Below the pieces are notes generated by a model. The model searched no databases. It saw only the letters and a program-made list of their open reading frames with translations, and was not told the origin of the DNA. From NCBI GenBank assembly GCA_949316235.1, contig OX438750.1, positions 17,362,865 to 17,426,864 of the forward strand: a stretch of DNA of 64,000 nt. The letters run 5' to 3'. Shown here piece after piece: positions 33,644-45,544 of this stretch; the first letter of the stretch is position 1; every line of letters starts with the position of its first letter. The stretch is from Oegoconia quadripuncta (lineage: Eukaryota; Arthropoda; Insecta; Lepidoptera; Autostichidae). The translations under genes were made by a program, and so were the position numbers.

Positions 33644-34344
33644 CTAATGTGCGTGATGTTGGAATACTCACAGTGGACTTCAACTATTTTGACAATGTCA
33701 AAAAACTGTGCTGAATTAGTGCCAATTAGTGCCCAAAGGAAAATTGGTGCCGCTGTAATTTAAGGGTTATTCAATATTATAAGTGAGCATTCTGGCATTC
33801 CTCATTCCCATACGCACGCCACTAACACAACAAGTCCTATAAAAAGTGCTTCGAAACAACGAAGTTATTTAGATGTCTTTGTGACAAGAGGCAGCGCAGA
33901 TGACGGACTTTTTGTCCTTCGCACTTTTTTATTCTCCGTGTGTGTATATAAGATCTACCTTACATTCCATTCTCGCGGACAAAATTCTCAGTTATTTAGA
34001 TGTACTGGTGAAAAGGGGCAGCGCAGACTACAGACGGACGAACCAGCAACGCGTGACATCAGAATGCTCATTTAAAATATTGAATAACTGAAACTACAGT
34101 GGCACAATTTATTTCGTTGGGGCACTATTTCAGCACAGTTTTTTGACATTGGTATCGATTCGGATGTATACCAACTAAACTAAAATCAGTTTTAGAGTAG
34201 TACTGGCTCTTTCTCCCTGGAACAGTACGATGCGACAGCACCATTCCAAAACTGGTTTTAGTTTAGTTGGTGTACATCCGAATCGACACCATTGTCAAAA
34301 TAGCTGAATTCCACTGTGAGTATTCTAACATCACGTACATTTAG
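33644..34344. mobile_element. foldback element, about 700 bp
   Basis: The outer 150 bp on each side are inverted copies: GTGATGTTGGAATACTCACAG, CTATTTTGACAATGTC, AAAAAACTGTGCTGAA and TTATTCAATATT at the left recur in reverse at the right. The centre has a direct duplication (AGTTATTTAGATGT...GGCAGCGCAGA at about 33864 and 33991). The right arm is enlarged by a MITE. A diverged piece of an arm lies at 41905-41989. No transposase; non-autonomous. Confidence 0.8.
34151..34290. mobile_element. MITE inserted in the foldback right arm
   Basis: 140 bp with ends GGTATCGATTCGGATGTA and TACATCCGAATCGACACC; ATT on both sides (34148-34150, 34291-34293). The left arm of the host element shows the unoccupied site (TTTTGACAATGTCAAAAAAC), so ends and duplication can be read directly. 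Same family as 15222-15358. Confidence 0.9.
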
Positions 34345-35334
34345 ACCCAGGACGCGATTAGTTGGTGCTGACAGGAGATCTTCTAGGAAATCATTCGAAT
34401 CGTGTAGATTATTTATTTTATAATAAAACTAGTAAAAAGTAAGATAAATGTTTCACTAGGTGTGAAGTTTTCTCATCGAATGTCGTTAAGTGCCTGACTT
34501 CTTGGAAACTAATGGTTTTAATGAATATTTTTTTTTGGCGTCTCGTTTTGTTTAACAAACAGTGTTTTGAGACAGATTTGATGAGAGGAAGTGCTGTGAA
34601 ATAAGATAAAGGACGGTTAAAATGCATCTTACTATTTTATTTATTCCAACGTTTTATTTAGTTTGTTGTATCAAAATTAGCAAAGTATTTTTCAACCGAG
34701 CTGAAATTTGGCATATTTATGTAAGTTCGGTGACAATTCAATATTATGGTATAATCGAGCTGATCTGATGATGGAGCCGGGATGTAGGAACTGGAACTAC
34801 CTGATGGCAAATGGCAAAATAGTCGAATTTGGGCTAGACTATTGTGCAGCCATGCTTTGTATCACATATTTTCTGGTAGCTTTGTACCAGAAAATATGTG
34901 ATAATCATGCATGATGGAGCATTAAATGCTTGTTTTAAAAAGTATTTTCGAAGTAAAACTTATTAGAAACGATAGTGACAAATAATGACAAATTTTCATA
35001 CAAACTATAATCGATTTCATTTAAAAAATTTGGCTATATTTTTGTTATTTTAGTAATAAAAGTTAGAATTGGTAGGGTCTCGTTTGCGTGAATGAAACAG
35101 GTTTTTTAATTGGTGGGATGTGTTCGTACACTTTTGTGTTTTCATACAAAAAATAAAAATGTCGAAACAATTAAATATATTAAAAAATTTAACACATAAA
35201 ACAATTTATAAAGAAGCTCCATCTTTAATTTAATTCCTTAAATACAGAAGATATCGCATAATTTATTTAATGTGGTAGATTATAATTTGTGTGGAAACGA
35301 ATTAATATGCGTTTTCGTTAATTTATCTAATCTA
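34345..35334. other. unique DNA containing one hairpin
   Basis: Nothing else recognised. The 68-codon frame at 34708-34914 overlaps the hairpin and looks accidental. Confidence 0.4.
34861..34902. repeat. perfect 18-bp-stem hairpin
   Basis: ATCACATATTTTCTGGTA pairs exactly with TACCAGAAAATATGTGAT around the loop GCTTTG. Weak pairing (CATG) may extend outward. No T-run follows, so it is not a terminator-like structure. Confidence 0.85.
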
Positions 35335-35578
35335 ACTAATATTATAAATGCCGAAGTTTGGATATTGTTTGTTTGTTTATTGCTCAATTACGGCGAAACG
35401 GATGAACGGATTTGGATGAAGTTGGGTATATAGAGATAGAACATCTCTATACCCAACATAGAATATTTTTTATCCCGATTAAGAGAGTGGGTAGTTTCTT
35501 AGTGATAAACAAATTAAACATATCCGCGACAAAATTATTCCACTCAGGCGAAGCTGAGAGCTAGTAAATTATATTGTA
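35335..35578 (-). repeat. Rep-1 dispersed repeat
   Basis: Reverse order of Rep-1: TATAAATGCCGAAGTTTGG, GCTCAATTACGGCGAAACGG, TTTTTTATCCCGATTAAG, AAATTATTCCACTCAGGCG. An inner inverted duplication (TTGGGTATATAGAGAT / ATCTCTATACCCAA) sits at 35424-35459. Confidence 0.75.
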
Positions 35579-36134
35579 TTGTATTATAATAGCGTGGCCA
35601 TCTTATTAATCGACAACTTTTGTTCTTGCTCTTCGATCCTCGAAGAACAAACTGTCTTATTTACACCTAAGAAGGTTCACCAAATTGGAGTGAAATAAAC
35701 TTTAATCTAGTCACCTCCATTACTAAAATTGTCTACAGATATATGAATATGATACGTATTTTGATATTGATTCGATCTTCGAACACGGTCCCTTCTCAAA
35801 ATAACGATAGAAAACAGGTAGCGCAAGAAATGCGTCGAAGCGATTAGAACCCTCATCGTTCTTCTTTTTTATAATCTATGGATGATTTATGGCTTGTTTT
35901 CTTTCTTTTTTAGTGTCCAAGGATTTGATAGTAGCCGGTTTCAAATGTCAACACGATAAGATTCTAAAGAAACGTCTAAGATATCGTCGAGTTTTAAAGA
36001 AAAATATTATTATTCCTTTCACGACAGATTATTTCTCATCTCGATTAATAATCGAAATCGACATCTCTTGCACAATATTTCTAAATGCTATTTGTTTACA
36101 ACATACATTAAATAATTTGTATGTAATTTATGGA
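35579..36134. other. no recognised feature
   Basis: Unique. The 94-codon frame from 35889 ends in Rep-1 sequence (FRPRLRLLG) and is not a gene. Confidence 0.4.
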
Positions 36135-36378
36135 CAATTAGCCTTCCGCCCGCGGCTTCGCCTACTTGGATAACTTAATCGCGGATAATTTCAGTTTGTT
36201 TATTCCGTCGGCACTTACTGACTTTATCGAGACAAAAAATATTCTATGTCACAATAAATGGTATGTTCTATCTGTGTTCCAAATTTCAGCTAAATCCATT
36301 CATTCGTTTCGTCGTTATTGAGCAACAAACAAATAAACAAACAAACATTCAAACTTTCGCATTTATAATATTAGTTAG
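36135..36378 (+). repeat. Rep-1 dispersed repeat
   Basis: GCCTTCCGCCCGCGGCTTCGCC through TTTATTCCGTCGGCAC to CTTTCGCATTTATAATATTAG. The best forward copy. Confidence 0.8.
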
Positions 36379-36949
36379 ACATAAAAAGGAGCTATTTACA
36401 AAGTCAGTAAAAAAAAATTAAAAGGTAGTACAAAAGCACTTGAACACGTTATCTCCGTGATTGTGATAAGTAGAAATATCATAGTATTTATGATCTGTTA
36501 CACTAATAATAATAGTTTTAATGGTACCTATGTACATCATAAACTAAAACCACTTTTACTCTTTGTAATATTTGAGCAATACGGTAGACTTGATGATCAT
36601 AATAGGATAAATTATGATCAGCCATAAACATCATATTGTGAGTCGTTAAAAATTTTATGACACCAAATTTAAGAAGGTCATTAAAATTATCATAACGTGG
36701 TGCAGTCAGCGTCAAAAGTAGCTGAACAAAAACTAACTGAGGAACGACTATTTTAAACACAATGTCAAACCATTTTCAAAACAGATGTCCACATAAAAGT
36801 TGCCGTATAAAATGATCCAAGAGTGGATATATTGATAACAATTTCTTTCATGTATTCAGATACATTACACATTGTATTGCATAACGCAATTTTATTGAAT
36901 TAGCTACTTTCGATAGGTAAAATTAAGGTTTGTTTTTATTAAATTTTTA
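36379..36949. other. no recognised feature
   Basis: Unique AT-rich DNA. Confidence 0.4.
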
Positions 36950-37040
36950 AGGTTTCCGGGTCAATACGCTTCCACCTTCGACCTCATCATCACTTAACTT
37001 CAGGTGTGATTGAGGTCAAGTACCAATCCGTTGTGCATAA
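36950..37040 (+). mobile_element. SINE-A 3' tail
   Basis: From GGTTTCCGGGTCAATACGC to CCGTTGTGCATAAAA. 5' three quarters absent. Confidence 0.8.
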
Positions 37041-37321
37041 AATTTTTTTCTAGATTTTAAATAAAATATTCTAAATTAGGTTTAGACACTTGCATCCTGT
37101 CGCAATTTAGCTGAGTAGAGATCAATTTTATATTACGACATATGATTTATACCTTTTATATTTAAACTTTAATATTGTCCAATATTTGCAGGTCATTGTA
37201 ATGACTGAACTAGGAGGATCTTATTGTAATAATACCTAATGTAATGTACCCTATTTAAGAGCAAATAAGTCATATTCTATTCTAAAATAACCTATTCTAT
37301 AATAATAATAATACTATTTAA

Positions 37322-37675
37322 CTGCCCGCGTGGCTCATTGTAAACAACATTGGGTTTACGAATCTAAGGTTGCGGGTTCGATCCCCAGCGGGGCACATGT
37401 TTAAGTACTCGTTTTGGTTGGAATAAGGCATTTTAAATGTCCGCCTGGTTAGCTACCACCATCTTATCTAAATCTGCCGCCAAGCAGCATAATCAAGCAT
37501 AAAAAAGCAGCAGAATGTTAATAGCATTGTTGTGTTCCGGTTATCAGACATAAGATAGCCAGTCCTCCAACTATGTTGGGGTTTTCGGGTCAGTACGTTT
37601 CTACCTTCGGCCTCATCTTCACTTAACATCAGGTGGGATTGAGGTCAAGTAAACCGTGCGTCGTGCATAAAAAAA
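37322..37675 (+). mobile_element. SINE-A, full length with small duplication
   Basis: Head TGCCCGCGTGGCTCATTG and GCGGGTTCGATCCCC, tail GTCGTGCATAAAAAAAA. An extra AATCAAGCATAAAAAAGCAGC near 37491 is a local duplication within the CCAAGCAGCA step. Confidence 0.88.
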
Positions 37676-39037
37676 ACGGTTTTCAAATCGGCTTAACCGT
37701 TTTGGCGTGACCAAATTTCATATTTATAACATACATACATACATACACACAGACGTCCTTACATACAGAGGCTACAGTACTTTAAAATGTACACTCTTTG
37801 TGATCGCCGTAAATTATTTGACCTGCTGTTTCTGCACGTTGTTGTGAATAATACCATAAAATGTTCTCATATCCTGAACTTAACTGAATCAAATCAATAT
37901 TAATGTACCTTGCACATATCCTCGCCAGGCAATTACCCGCACATTTAGTATACCCCGCTGCAGGACTAACCTTAATATTAAATACAATAACGATAATGAT
38001 ATTTTTCACTGTTCACATAAAAGTTTTTAAAAATAATATACTTAAACACACTTCGATCTCCCAATATAAATAATGTTGACTGATTTTTCATTCGTATATT
38101 ATTCATCATTATTCATTTATCTTCTAAATCAAACGTTGTCTTCTATCATTACCTAATGCTGAATACATTTGTAATTGGTAGACATATAAAAACTGCACCA
38201 CAAACCATGTCACATCGAACTATAATATATGTGCTACTGTTAATGTACCTAAAGTAAATAAATAAATAACATTACAGCCCTCATTGCGTCAGGGGAAAAA
38301 AGGAAAAAGGACGTTATTTCGCAAAAACATGAGAAACAGGAACTTATTAGTCATCAACGAACTGCTGTTCAAAACGGGAATTGCTGACCTCCAACGTCGT
38401 CTCGATAAATACTGATTCCTGTATTCCTGTCAAATATGGCGCATGTCTCGACTGGCGCCATGGAACACAGATAAAAACTGCTTTGTTTTAGAGTACCAAA
38501 TGTCCCGAAAACCCGATAATGTGTTACTCAGACAGACGAAATGCCAATACTAAAAAAACTCATTGCACAAATCGTTGTCAAAACCTCACCGGCGCCGCTC
38601 CTTTTTTTCTCTAATTCCACAGGGGTCAGTGGATGTATACAATAAAGTTGCATTAACGTTGCATTACAATCTTTTGTTGCCTATCTTTGCACATATTTTT
38701 ACTTTCTATTGTTGGTTACATTTCAAATTGTTACGAAATTTGTCCGATTGTTGCGTTTCTATTGAAAATGTGATCCTTCTCCGTTATCTTGAGATGAGTG
38801 AGTCAAATATTTATGTCGTAGGTAGATAGGTAATTTAACAATTCAACTAAATGCCTAGGCGGATGACATTTCCTGCGTTGTAGGAAATTGCACTGCCCGG
38901 AAGGAAGAGGGGCTCCTCGGTAGTACCTATTCAAAGGAACTTAATACCACCTAATCAACGGGCTCTAAATAAGACAGTTTTCTGTAAAAGTGGAATTGTC
39001 CACCATACATTATAATCCGCCTAGGCATCAATTGAAT
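37676..39037. other. mostly unique DNA
   Basis: 37680-37760 holds CGGCTTAACCGTTTTGG and a (CATA)n run. 38280-38480 is complex unique sequence. The 88-codon frame at 38563-38829 shows no domain. Confidence 0.4.
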
Positions 39038-39200
39038 TTTTTTTTTATGCACGACGGGTTCTTACTTGACCTCAATCACACCTGATATTAAGTGAAGATG
39101 AGGTCGAAGGTGGAAGCGTACTGACCCGGAAACCCCAACACATTTGGGGGACTGGCTATCTTATCTCTGACAACCGGAACACAACAATGCTATTTGATAG
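39038..39200 (-). mobile_element. SINE-A, 5'-truncated
   Basis: TTTTTTTATGCACGACGGG through CTTATCTCTGACAACCGG, ending at CAATGCTATTTG. Sequence is close to the copies at 39844 and 41990. Confidence 0.85.
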
Positions 39201-39843
39201 CTAATTCAACGATCTGCCTACGACCTTTATATGGAGACCAACTAAATTTTATTCTAATAAAATTGATTACGGTAAATTGTCAATTAGGTACAATTTCATT
39301 TAATTTTACTTCCAAAAGTATTTTCGTCAAAACGTTTTTTATCTCAACTTAATAAGTGCCTGCATAGTATTTACTAAGTGGAATTCATTTATATGTGTAA
39401 TTTGTTTATTCCGTTGGAACTGCTCACTTTTTCTGAATAAAAAGTATTCTACGTCCTATTCCAGGGCATTTTAGGAGATAATATATTACTTGAACTAATT
39501 GGACTCAGACTATATAAATTTGACCTGGTTTCTCTTATAGTTTCTATGTGACTAATAATTACAGTTACCAACTGAGAACGATTGAAAATAAACACTTAAA
39601 ACTAGTCGTGGTTAATTGATAACTGAACTATAATTTGCGGTAATTTTGTGTCTATTTTTCACGGCACTTAAAGACGAGGAAATCTTTAATCACCCATGAA
39701 ACGGTAATTAGTGTAATAAAATCAATCGGAAGCAGCCAGGGAACTGCAGAAATTATATAAAGTAGGGGCTTGCAAAACTAGACAATTTCGAGTGTGTAGG
39801 ATGAGGAAGTCGGTTGAAATTATTCCAACAAGCACTTGGCCGG
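39201..39843. other. unique DNA with Rep-1 scrap
   Basis: About 39395-39470 (TTTGTTTATTCCGTTGGAAC, AAAGTATTCTACGTCC) is a Rep-1 middle piece. 39829-39843 is the AGCACTTGGCCGG repeat end into which the next SINE-A seems to have inserted. Confidence 0.45.
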
Positions 39844-40172
39844 TTTTTTTTTATGCACAACGGGTTGGAACTTGACCTCAATCACACCTGATGTTAAGTG
39901 AAGATGAGGTCGAAGGTGGAAGCATACTGACCCGAAAACCCCAACACATTTGGGGGACTGGCTATCTTATCTCTGACAACCGGAACACAACAATGCTATT
40001 ATCATAGCTGCTTGGCGGCAGATTTCGATAAGATGGTGGTAGCTAGCCAGCCAGCTAAAATGCCCTAGCACCAACCAAACCGAGTACTTAAACATGAACC
40101 CCGCCGGGGATCGAACCCGCGACCTCCGCATCGTAAACCCAATGTTGTTTACATTGAGCCACGGAGGCGGTT
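39844..40172 (-). mobile_element. SINE-A, full length
   Basis: TTTTTTTATGCACAACGGG to GCCACGGAGGCGGTT. The CAGGCGGACATTT step reads CCAGCCAGCTAAAATG, a small change; both promoter boxes are intact. Confidence 0.92.
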
Positions 40173-40687
40173 TTTTGCTGTGTTTAACCTCTCTTAGTGA
40201 GATGGCTTTGCCCTAACCCAACAATGGAGAGGTGTAAGCTTACTATGTGGTTGTTTTTATTCATGACGCCTTAACAGTTAGATATTTATTTATATTATAG
40301 ATTAGATAAAGTTTAATGTTTGAAATAACATCCACGATTCACCTTTCGAAACTGTGACGAGGGCTGAGCCCATGGGCATTAAAACTTTCAAGATTTATAC
40401 ATCTAGAAGAACCATAATAGACAATCTTCGAGAAAAACAGAGGCGAACTAAGGGCGTAAATTACGTGGCACCGAAACTCGTAGGTTTGCTATGAGGCGCA
40501 TTTGGAGTTACCTTTCTCTTATCTGTAGCCAAACATCAATGACCGACTTGTTGTGTTCCGGCAGGATGAGGCTGCTTACTTACTTTTATGATCGAAAGTA
40601 TCTCATCTCTCGGAGGTTACAGATATCAATGTTGAGCTGCTTGCGTCAGGTCAGACGTTGGATTGGGTAGCATTTTCTTATGTAAAT
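40173..40687. other. spacer with Rep-2 piece
   Basis: About 40315-40410 (TGAAATAACATCCACGATTC, GAGGGCTGAGCCCATGGGC) is a forward Rep-2 fragment. The rest is not recognised. Confidence 0.5.
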
Positions 40688-41017
40688 AACCGCCTCCGTG
40701 GCTCAATGTAAACAACATTGGGTTTACGATTCGGAGGTCGCGGTTTCGAACCCCAGCGGGGTACATGTTTAAGTACTCGGTTTGGTTGGTGGTAGGGCAT
40801 TTTAAATGTCCGCCTGGCTAGCTACCACCATCTTATCTAAATCTGCCGTCAAGCAGCAACGTTAATAGCATTGTTGTGTTCCGGTTGTCAGAGGTAAGAT
40901 AGCTAGTCCCCCAAATATGTTGGGGTTTCCGGGTCAGTACGCTTCCACCTTCGACCTCATCTTCACTTAACATCAGGTGTGATTGAGGTCAAATACGAAC
41001 CCGTCGTTCATAAAATA
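40688..41017 (+). mobile_element. SINE-A, full length
   Basis: CCGCCTCCGTGGCTCAATG to CCGTCGTTCATAAAA. The B box has one change (GGTTTCGAACCCC). About 330 bp, opposite in orientation to the copy 515 bp to its left. Confidence 0.92.
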
Positions 41018-41330
41018 TTACCATGGTTCGGAAGGCAGGTTAACCTTCTGGTCTAGGTTATTTTCAATTGGAGGTAATCGTTAAGCCAAGCCGATGTCAT
41101 CAGGGGCGGTTTAAATATAGTGACAGTCAGGTAACCGCTCTAGCCTGGTACAAATCCATATTGAGTCAGCGTGGTGGACTATATGCCTCAACAGTGGGGA
41201 CCTGCCCCGCTCGTTCGACCAGCTCGTGGCGTGCCTGGCTATTTCACAATTTGTACCTTTTGTAATATCAAAAACTGTTTTGAAAAGAGCAACCCTTCGA
41301 ATTTCTTGCTTGTTCTCTGTACAACAAAAA
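41018..41330 (+). repeat. mixed SINE and LINE scraps
   Basis: 41024-41110 (GGTTCGGAAGGCAGGTTAACC) and 41165-41200 (AGCGTGGTGGACTATATGCC) resemble parts of other lepidopteran tRNA-headed SINEs. 41265-41325 (CGAATTTCTTGCTTGTTC) is the LINE 3' UTR type seen at 25970. No coding content. Confidence 0.45.
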
Positions 41331-41592
41331 TAAACAATTTTTGTTACAGTGAAGCTGTTGATGAGGACGATGATATTGGAAGCCTGTTCGTCACTGCTTC
41401 TATAGAAACTGATACTCCAGTGTCTCGTTACCGTCACCTTGTATGTTGAAGTGGCTCGGATGTCAAGTGGCCGTGGCAAATGCTCAGTGGTCAAGTGTGG
41501 TTGTAATATATTTTTCGAAAATAACGACGTATTATTAGGACATCAAATCCCAAATGAGATACTACCCTAGAATCAGTTTATCATTTATCGGA

Positions 41593-41823
41593 TTACAATA
41601 CAATACAATACAATACAATACAATACAATACAATACAATACAATACAATACAATACAATACAATACAATACAATACAATACAATACAATACAATACAATA
41701 CAATACAATACAATACAATACAATACAATACAATACAATACAATACAATACAATACAATACAATACAATACAATACAATACAATACAATACAATACAATA
41801 CAATACAATACAATACAATACAA
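41593..41823. repeat. pentanucleotide microsatellite, unit ACAAT
   Basis: About 46 uninterrupted copies over 231 bp, followed by CAAATACACTTTATTGCACG. That is the reverse of the AATAAAGAGTATTTG(TATTG)n LINE tail at 29345-29400. The run is therefore an expanded LINE tail. Because the unit is five bases, long frames run through it on both strands; none is a gene. Confidence 0.95.
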
Positions 41824-41904
41824 ATACACTTTATTGCACGAAAGGAGAACAATACTTTTACAAAGCACAATACTGAAAAGAGTACAATTTACCATTTATA
41901 TTGA

Positions 41905-41989
41905 ACTGACATCGTCCATGATGCTAGATAGAATCCTCACAATGGAATTCAACTATTTTGATGATATCAAAATATTGTGGTCCAACACT
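41905..41989 (+). repeat. diverged arm of the foldback family
   Basis: AGAATCCTCACAATGGAATTC, AACTATTTTGATGATATC and AAAATATTGTGGTCC follow the left arm of 33644-34344. Confidence 0.6.
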
Positions 41990-42148
41990 GTTTTTTTTTT
42001 TTATGCACGACCGGTTCGTACTTGACCTCAATCACACCTGATGTTAAGTGAAGATGAGGTCGAAGGTGGAAGCGTACTAACCCGGAAACCCCAACACATT
42101 TGGGGGACTGGCTATCTTATCTCTGACAACCGGAACACAATAATGCAA
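41990..42148 (-). mobile_element. SINE-A, 5'-truncated
   Basis: Long T-run, GCACGACCGGTTCGTAC, to GACAACCGGAACACAATAATG. Close match to the 39038 copy, including the truncation area. Confidence 0.85.
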
Positions 42149-42168
42149 TCAAAAAAAATATTTTTAAG

Positions 42169-42390
42169 TAACTATTTAAGTAGATATTTCAATACTTAAA
42201 TAGTTATTTTTCTAAAACCACGACAGCATATGTTGTATGTTGTCATTGGATATTAAAATGTATCCAATAACACTCCAGGTATCAAGACGAATCTAACGAC
42301 AGCATGCACTTCGAAATCGGTCAAGCCGTTTAGGCTACACGATGCATGGATGAACAGACATACGTACACTCGTACTCGAAAAAAAAAACA
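42169..42390. repeat. hairpin followed by Rep-3 copy
   Basis: TAACTATTTAAGTA (42169) pairs perfectly with TACTTAAATAGTTA (42193) around a 10-base loop. 42215-42390 is Rep-3, matching 10700-10870 (GACAGCATATGTTG, TGCACTTCGAAATCGGTC). Confidence 0.65.
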
Positions 42391-42722
42391 ATTTTTTTTT
42401 ATGCACAACGGGTTGGTACTTGACCTCAATCACACCTGATGTTAAGTGAAAATGAGGTCGAAAATGGAAGCGTACTGAACCGGAAACTCCAACACATTTG
42501 AGGGACTGGCTATCTTATCTCTGACAACCGGAACACAACAATGCTATTAATATTGCTGCTTGGCGGCAGATTTAGATAAGATGGTGGTAGCTTGCCAGGC
42601 GGACATTTAAAATGCTCTACCACCAACCAAACCGAGTACTTAAACATTTACCCCGCTGGGGATCGAACCCGCGACCTCCGAATGGAAAACCCAATGTTGT
42701 TTACATTGAGCCACGGAGGCGG
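42391..42722 (-). mobile_element. SINE-A, full length
   Basis: TTTTTTTATGCACAACGGG to GAGCCACGGAGGCGG, both boxes intact. It starts directly at the end of the Rep-3 copy. Confidence 0.92.
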
Positions 42723-44043
42723 TATATTACCCTCCTATAATAGTAGTAAGTTAGTAACTTAATTCTATAAAAAACTGTGAACAGAAAGGACCATAAGACT
42801 GCAGCGGCACAATCAGCACTATTTAGATGTGTGCAAGCGTATCCAGTGCGCAGCATCACGGAATCCCACATGTTCGCCAGTGTGCTCAGGATGGTGTTTG
42901 AGCTGCAACACGCAAAATCGACGCGCTGCTGCTGCTTAGTGTGGAACTAGATGGCGCTGTGTGCAAAGATATTTATTTATTTATTTAATATTATTGGACT
43001 AATAAATAACTATCGATCTCATCCGGCTACATTTTCCTGCTGGACCCACATCACTAACAAGCTCTCATCTCTACCTTCAAATTATACCTATCACGGTCTC
43101 ATCCGACCACACCTCTTTCGAACAGTTCAAAGGCAGTAATTCCTCCCTTTTGACATTGACCTCTCCGAGAACCAACCATTCACTTTTTATTTGAAGTCTC
43201 TAGCATGTCGATTCACTTCAAAACCTATATGTTTCTTCGGAAAATGAATACTCCGAATACCTGTGATTCAAAATTAGCCAATTTAATACCGACGTCACGC
43301 GTTAAATGGAATCAAAGCCTGCCTCTTCCCGTTGTATCGTACAATCAATAACTTTTATTCATACAGCGACCCTGACAACACTTTGTAGTGTGATAAAGTG
43401 ATGTGTATACGTATATTTGTATATAGGTTCATCATCACCATCAACAGCGAGAGAAAAAGGTATTGCGGTTTGGTTTCAGCACTTAAAAAGAATAGACTGC
43501 CGCGTCTCTTCCCGTGGATGTCGTAATAAGGCTCATCCCCTGTCAAGTGTGCATTTGTGTAAATTTCGAAAAGTGAATCGTGGATGTTGTTTCAATCATT
43601 TAATTTTAACATATGAAACACCCCAACGGTAATCTTTGGGATATCTCTGACCGCTATCTATTTTATTCGAGATAAAAGTCGAAAACACAAATATTTTTGA
43701 AAATTAAAGTTTTAAAACATGATACTTGACTTATCGTAGTTTGAACTTTAATAAAGGAAATCTTTGGATTGGATACAGAAACGTAACGTAGGAACATCCT
43801 CCAAACCAAATAGTTAGGTATAGAGGATGTCACTAGAATGACTGATAAGAAGCCTTGATGTTCGTGTTGTGGGTTCACACGGCGCGGCAGTCAGCGCGTG
43901 TCACTCAGATGTTACCTGAACCTAGAGTAGGTGTGTCGGAACGTTTTCCATTGCAAATAAAATCGACTATTAATACTTCAATTTATACTTCGTCCGTATA
44001 CACAAACATCTACAGTTTATACAATAAATATTATTAGATACAT
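42723..44043. other. unique DNA with repeat scraps
   Basis: 42935-42990 is a SINE-C 3' end in forward orientation (GTGGAACTAGATGGCGCTGTG, then (ATTT)n). 43490-43650 is a reverse Rep-2 copy (AAGGCTCATCCCCTGTC, TTTGGGATATCTCTGACCGC). The rest is unassigned; no exon supported. Confidence 0.5.
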
Positions 44044-44530
44044 ACATAAACTCACGTCTGTTTCCCGTAGGGTTAGGCCTCTGCCTCTGTGGTCTCTATC
44101 ACAGACTTCCACTTGCTACGATCTTGACACACCGCTATACTTCATTCACTCTCATAAAGTTGTTCATATATGCTCGTCGGTTTAGGGTACTCTTGACTTA
44201 ACTTTCTTTAAGACGTCCCCGATTAGATCATGGTATATTAGGTATGGTCTTCCCCTACCAACTTCGCATCGTATATCTCTTTAGTAAGTCTTCTTTCACT
44301 CCTCCTCTCCACATGTCCAAACCAACTCAGCATTCCTTTTTCAATCTTTGTCACTACGTCTTCTTTCACACTGCTTAACTTAATTAGGGAAATTACATTA
44401 ATCCTTATTCTATCTTTTAAAGTCATCACACTCATACTTCTCAGTGATTTCATTTCCACTGCATTAATTCTCCTTTAATTCTTTTTCTGTCATACCCAGC
44501 ATTCACTCCCGAATATCAGTATTGGAAATG
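44044..44530 (-). mobile_element. LINE 3' end, same family as at 2597
   Basis: The minus strand reads LRSMSVMTLKDRIRINVISL, KEDVVTKIEKGMLSWFGHVE and RRLTKEIYDAKLVG, then breaks. The non-coding part (CTGTTTCCCGTAGGG, CACAGACTTCCACTTGCTACG) equals that of the 2597 copy. It reaches about 110 bp further 5' than that copy and has frame-breaking deletions. The fragment just beyond (44547-44732) has an open frame I cannot assign. Confidence 0.8.
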
Positions 44531-45109
44531 TACTTATTGGATGTTACTAGATTATTTCACAAAGCGGGATTGGCAACGTCATTCTTAGTAGGATTTGCTC
44601 TATATCGCTTCGCATCATTGCCGCTTCTCCCCCATCAATTTGTGCTGTCGTTTCCTGGATAAATCCTAAGTCACCTTTTATGGCAGCCACGGGAGGAGGC
44701 ATGTGACACATTTCCTTTTCTTTATCTCGCACTTACTGAATAAAACTAAGCTCAAAGTTGGTTTTCATAATTTAAGAAATAATTTAACATTTCAACTCCG
44801 ACAGTCATGGTGTCGTCAGCAGTGGAGATACACACACAATTGTTGGCGTTGTTGGATCCTACTCGTCTAGCAGATCAGTCGACCTCGGTCTTTGTCTCAC
44901 AAATTATTTATTTCGGCAATCATTTCACAGTGGCCAAGGCCATGGTTTGGCAGCAGAGGCGGTAGATTCCCCTATGTACTTACAATATAAAACTTTGTGT
45001 TTAATAAATGGTGTTTTAGTTTGTTTTGAATAAGATTATAGGTCTCTGCATAATATCAAGTTTATTTATAAAATTGAGTAAAACAATAGTTTCCAATTTA
45101 TGAATAACT
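44531..45109. other. no recognised feature
   Basis: A reverse frame at 44547-44732 and moderately complex sequence at 44800-44945; nothing identifiable. Confidence 0.4.
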
Positions 45110-45520
45110 ACTGTTGCCCGGGACTTCGTTCGCGTGGGACATTTCATCAATATCGATTTAACAAAAAAAATTTGCCTATATGATCTAAGTCCGAATCTGT
45201 ATGCTAACCAAATTTCATCTGACACACACACACAAACTTTCGCATTTTTAATATTATTGCGAGTGTGATTTATATAAGTGTAGGATCTAATTAAATTATT
45301 CGTTGACATTTAACCCCCGACGCCAAAAAGGGGAATTATAAATTTGAAGTCTCTGCCTGTCTGTTTGTGGATCTATGGTGTGGCATTGTAGTGACAAAAC
45401 TGCTGAGCCGATGAAAGTGTTTTTTATTTTTAAATCTGGTGTTTGCGATGTGATTTTTCGCCATTGCTGACGGAAGTCGATTAAGTAGTTTAGAAGATAT
45501 TTAGCTTTTAACACAGTTGG
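45110..45520 (+). repeat. Rep-1 piece and a second dispersed repeat
   Basis: 45110-45260: CCCGGGACTTCGTTCGCG, CCAAATTTCATCTGAC, TTTCGCATTTTTAATATT. 45308-45520: CCCCCGACGCCAAAAAGGGG, TCTGCCTGTCTGTTTG. The latter resembles the GGGTGTTATAAGTTTGAC class of lepidopteran repeats. Confidence 0.6.
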
Positions 45521-45544
45521 ATTATTAAAATAAAGTATAATTCG

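Noticed and set aside
38563..38829. 88-residue frame with hydrophobic middle
   Set aside because: No signal or homology; phenylalanine and leucine content follows from T-rich DNA.
41554..41904. Long YNTIQYNTIQ and YCIVLYCIVL reading frames on both strands
   Set aside because: They are translations of a pentanucleotide microsatellite; every frame stays open simply because the unit has no stop.
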